In this document: in pieces, positions 6,329 to 8,032 of the stretch | Position numbering within the stretch: position 1 is the first letter of the stretch | How the letters are laid out: each line of letters begins with the position of its first letter | Assembly (NCBI GenBank): GCA_007135505.1 | Contig: SLIS01000047.1 | Span: 1 to 8,032, forward strand | Length of the DNA: 8,032 nt | Direction: 5' to 3' | Source: Halovivax sp. | Lineage (GTDB): Archaea > Halobacteriota > Halobacteria > Halobacteriales > Natrialbaceae | Position numbers and translations under genes: made by a program | The notes under the pieces: model-generated | The model's database searches: none | What the model saw: only the letters and a program-made list of their open reading frames with translations | Told to the model about the DNA's origin: nothing

Positions 6329-7582
6329 TCACGAATTCTGCGCGAGCGTTTCCAGCCCCCTCGCCAGCACCCGCGTCGCGGTCGCACAGTCGGCCCAGTC
6401 CGTCCACTCGCGCGGATTGTGCGAAATCCCGTCCCGAGAGGGCGCAAAGAGCATGCCCGCGTTCGTGACCCGCGAGACGCGCATCGCGTCGTGAGCGGCG
6501 CCGGAGTGCATGGCCATCGAGTCGACGCCGACGTCCTCCGCACCGGTTCGCAACGCCCGTCTGCAGTCCTCGCTCATCGGAGCCGGGTCGACGTGGAGCG
6601 TCCGCTCGAACTCGGTCTCGACGGCTCGCGACGCTTCGATCTCCTCGAGGGCATCGTCCAGTCCGTCGAACATGCGCTCCATCGATTCGCGCTCGACGTC
6701 GCGGACGTCGACGCCGAGTTCGACCGAACCGGGGACGACGTTCGTCGCGTTCGGACTGACGGTCGCCTTCCCGACGGTTGCGACGGCCGTGTTATCCCCG
6801 TTTCTCGCCGCGGTCCGGCCCGCTTCCTCGACGGCCAGTACGAACTCGCTCGCCGCGGCCAGCGCATCTCGACGGTCGTCCATGGCCGTCGCCCCGGCGT
6901 GATTGGCCTCGCCCGCGAAGCGCCCCGTCGCCTGGGCGATGCCGGTCACCGTGGTGACGATGCCGGCCGGGATACCGGCCTCCTCCAGGCGGGTGTCCTG
7001 CTCGACGTGCAGTTCGAGAAAGGCCGCCCACCGACTCGCGTCGATCACGCCCTCACCCCGGTAGTCGATCCCCTCGAGTGCCGACTCGAGCGTGACGCCG
7101 TCGTCGTCCTTCACGTCGAGTGCGTCGGTCCGCTCCAACTGGCCCGTCGCGACGGCGGAACCCAGCATCCCGCCGCCGAAGCGGGCGCCTTCCTCCTCGG
7201 TGAACGAGACGACGCCGATCGGCCGATCGACAGTCACGTCCCGCTCTCGCAGCGACCGGACGGCTTCGAGCGCGCCGTAAACGCCGAGCGGGCCGTCGAA
7301 GATACCGCCCTCGGGGACCGAGTCGAGGTGACTGCCGGCGACGATCGGTGTCACGTCCGGGTCGACACCGGGTGGCGTCCAGGTCCCGAGGACGTTCCCG
7401 ACGGCGTCGAACTCGACGTCCAGCCCGGCGGCTTCGAGTCGGGCGACCAGGCGGTCGCGCGCCTTGCGGTTCGCGTCCGTGCCGGTGCGGACCGTCCGTC
7501 CTCGGCCCTCGTCTGCATCGATCGCCCCGAATTCGGCGTTCGCCTCTATATCCTCACGGAGTCTGTCCTCGTCCACGGTCAT
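6329..7582 (-). CDS. M20-family Zn amidohydrolase (N-carbamoyl-L-amino-acid hydrolase / allantoate amidohydrolase type)
   Basis: A 417-residue cytosolic metallo-amidase of the hydantoinase/carbamoylase family (TIGR01879 type), about the usual 410-residue length. Expected metal ligands are H85 and D96 in GSHLDSVPEGGIFDGPLG (83-100), the acidic pair E130/E131 in FTEEEGARF (127-135) with one as general base, H192 in ELHVEQ (190-195), and H388 in ISHNP (386-390). Substrate or dimer-lid residues include H228 in NHAGATAM (227-234), NATNVVP (278-284) and R294 in DVRD (292-295). A SGAAHDA stretch (360-366) replaces the more common SGAGHDA. Members cleave N-carbamoyl amino acids, beta-ureidopropionate or allantoate. 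The sequence alone does not decide which, and no hydantoinase, allantoinase or dihydropyrimidinase is present nearby. The ATG at 7582 gives the expected N-terminus. It is not preceded by a ribosome binding site and has only a weak A/T patch (7604-7610) at about -25. Its stop is 14 bp from the convergent aldehyde oxidoreductase stop. Confidence 0.93.
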   Translation of the reverse strand: MTVDEDRLREDIEANAEFGAIDADEGRGRTVRTGTDANRKARDRLVARLEAAGLDVEFDAVGNVLGTWTPPGVDPDVTPIVAGSHLDSVPEGGIFDGPLGVYGALEAVRSLRERDVTVDRPIGVVSFTEEEGARFGGGMLGSAVATGQLERTDALDVKDDDGVTLESALEGIDYRGEGVIDASRWAAFLELHVEQDTRLEEAGIPAGIVTTVTGIAQATGRFAGEANHAGATAMDDRRDALAAASEFVLAVEEAGRTAARNGDNTAVATVGKATVSPNATNVVPGSVELGVDVRDVERESMERMFDGLDDALEEIEASRAVETEFERTLHVDPAPMSEDCRRALRTGAEDVGVDSMAMHSGAAHDAMRVSRVTNAGMLFAPSRDGISHNPREWTDWADCATATRVLARGLETLAQNS

Positions 7583-7721
7583 GTGCCAACTTCGGGGCGG
7601 GGGACATTGACGGTTGGGTCGGTCGCCGGATCGAACCCGTCACGTGTCGTGTTTGCTGGAGGCGCAGACGGACGATCATCTGCCAGTAGCGCGGCCGCGA
7701 ACCGTTCACGTGCGACGTTGT

Positions 7722-7762
7722 CACGGGCAGCAGCGACCAACCCGCGGGCAGCGACGACCAAC
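7722..7762. repeat. Imperfect 20-bp direct repeat at a 21-bp period
   Basis: The segments 7722-7741 and 7743-7762 agree at 17 of 20 positions (CACGGGCAGCAGCGACCAAC against CGCGGGCAGCGACGACCAAC). They lie in the 196-bp gap between the stop of the acidic gene (7779) and the start of the M20 gene (7582), about 140-180 bases upstream of the latter. Two helical turns separate the copies, which would suit a regulator. A slippage-derived duplication with no function is equally possible. Apart from this and a weak A/T patch, I see nothing else in the gap. Confidence 0.5.
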
Positions 7763-7778
7763 TGCCGTCGTCTGCGGT

Positions 7779-8032
7779 TCAGGTATCGTCGTCATCGTCC
7801 CACTCGACGTCGACGTCGTCCCAGTCGGCCTCGTCGTCCGCGTACGACCGGTCGTCCCAGTATGCGTCACCGGACTTCGCTGCCTGCTCGTCGTCATCCC
7901 TGGTCGGCGCCGGTCGCTCGTCTGCGGGACCGATTCCTTCGCCCTGTCTGGAGGGGTGGATCTCGAACGCCCGGTCGCGGTGTGGATCGGTCCGCGGATC
8001 GTAGTCGCGCTCGCTCCGGGTGAGAATGTAGA
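7779..8032 (-). CDS. C-terminal fragment of an unrecognised acidic protein (runs off the window)
   Basis: On the minus strand a frame is open from the right edge of the window to a TGA at 7781-7779, giving 83 residues of a protein whose start lies beyond 8032. The visible part begins YILTRSERDYDPRTD, continues through a Pro- and charge-rich stretch (HPSRQGEGIGPADERPAPTR), and ends in a very acidic tail. That tail holds three Trp-Asp-Asp motifs (AYWDD, ADWDD, VEWDD) and closes with DDDDDT. The frame has high G/C third positions and the haloarchaeal Asp bias, which support it as real coding sequence; the plus-strand frame across it is Arg-rich and looks like a shadow. No domain can be named. 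The composition suggests a disordered, solvent-exposed C-terminus, perhaps of a larger membrane or soluble protein. It lies upstream of and on the same strand as the M20 gene, but the 196-bp gap argues against tight coupling. Confidence 0.7.
   Translation of the reverse strand, partial: YILTRSERDYDPRTDPHRDRAFEIHPSRQGEGIGPADERPAPTRDDDEQAAKSGDAYWDDRSYADDEADWDDVDVEWDDDDDT

Noticed and set aside
7579..7761. A 60-codon minus-strand frame starting at TTG 7761 whose TGA overlaps the ATG of the M20 gene (ATGA).
   Set aside because: The ATGA overlap looks like translational coupling, but the frame relies on a TTG start, has weak third-position bias compared with its neighbours, and its Ala/Arg-rich first half is just the translation of the 21-bp DNA repeat. 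No recognisable protein.
6419..8023. A 534-codon plus-strand open frame across the M20 gene and the edge gene.
   Set aside because: It is antisense to a clear M20 amidohydrolase and to the acidic tail, and its end is an Arg/Ser/Pro-rich low-complexity stretch without domains.

Overview
The window looks like an ordinary chromosomal stretch from a haloarchaeon (class Halobacteria; the genus cannot be told). The reasons are high GC with a strong G/C third-position bias, proteins rich in Asp and Glu, TATA-like elements about 28-30 bases before the preferred start codons, and no clear Shine-Dalgarno sequences, which is the pattern of leaderless haloarchaeal mRNAs. I see no tRNA, rRNA, CRISPR array, insertion sequence, integrase, or replication-origin-type repeats. 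No undescribed multi-gene system is evident.

Layout from left to right. A DUF389/TIGR00341-type membrane protein (minus, 42-1337) is divergent from a long-chain-type AMP-forming acyl-CoA synthetase (plus, 1603-3594). The 265-bp gap between them holds AT-rich promoter DNA and a perfect GTGAGA-CAC-TCTCAC palindrome between the synthetase TATA box and its start. The synthetase converges on a small membrane-bound metal-dependent hydrolase of the YdjM/DUF457 type (minus, 3742-4350) across a 147-bp gap with two hairpins. That hydrolase is divergent from a tungsten-type aldehyde:ferredoxin oxidoreductase (plus, 4629-6314). Their 278-bp shared upstream region carries three direct repeats at an exact 22-bp period. 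The oxidoreductase converges, with only 14 bp between stop codons, on an M20-family Zn amidohydrolase of the N-carbamoyl-L-amino-acid hydrolase / allantoate amidohydrolase / ureidopropionase type (minus, 6329-7582). The right edge holds the C-terminal 83 residues of an unrecognised acidic protein (minus, 7779 to beyond 8032), followed by a 196-bp gap with a 21-bp-period imperfect repeat.

How the genes work together. All complete genes appear to be single transcription units arranged divergently or convergently, so no operon can be argued from this window. A plausible but unproven metabolic link is that the oxidoreductase turns aldehydes into carboxylic acids that an acyl-CoA synthetase could activate. 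The M20 enzyme belongs to nitrogen or amino-acid salvage and has no visible partner here. The most useful second-look items are the short regulatory-looking DNA repeats and the cut-off acidic gene with a repeated Trp-Asp-Asp tail.
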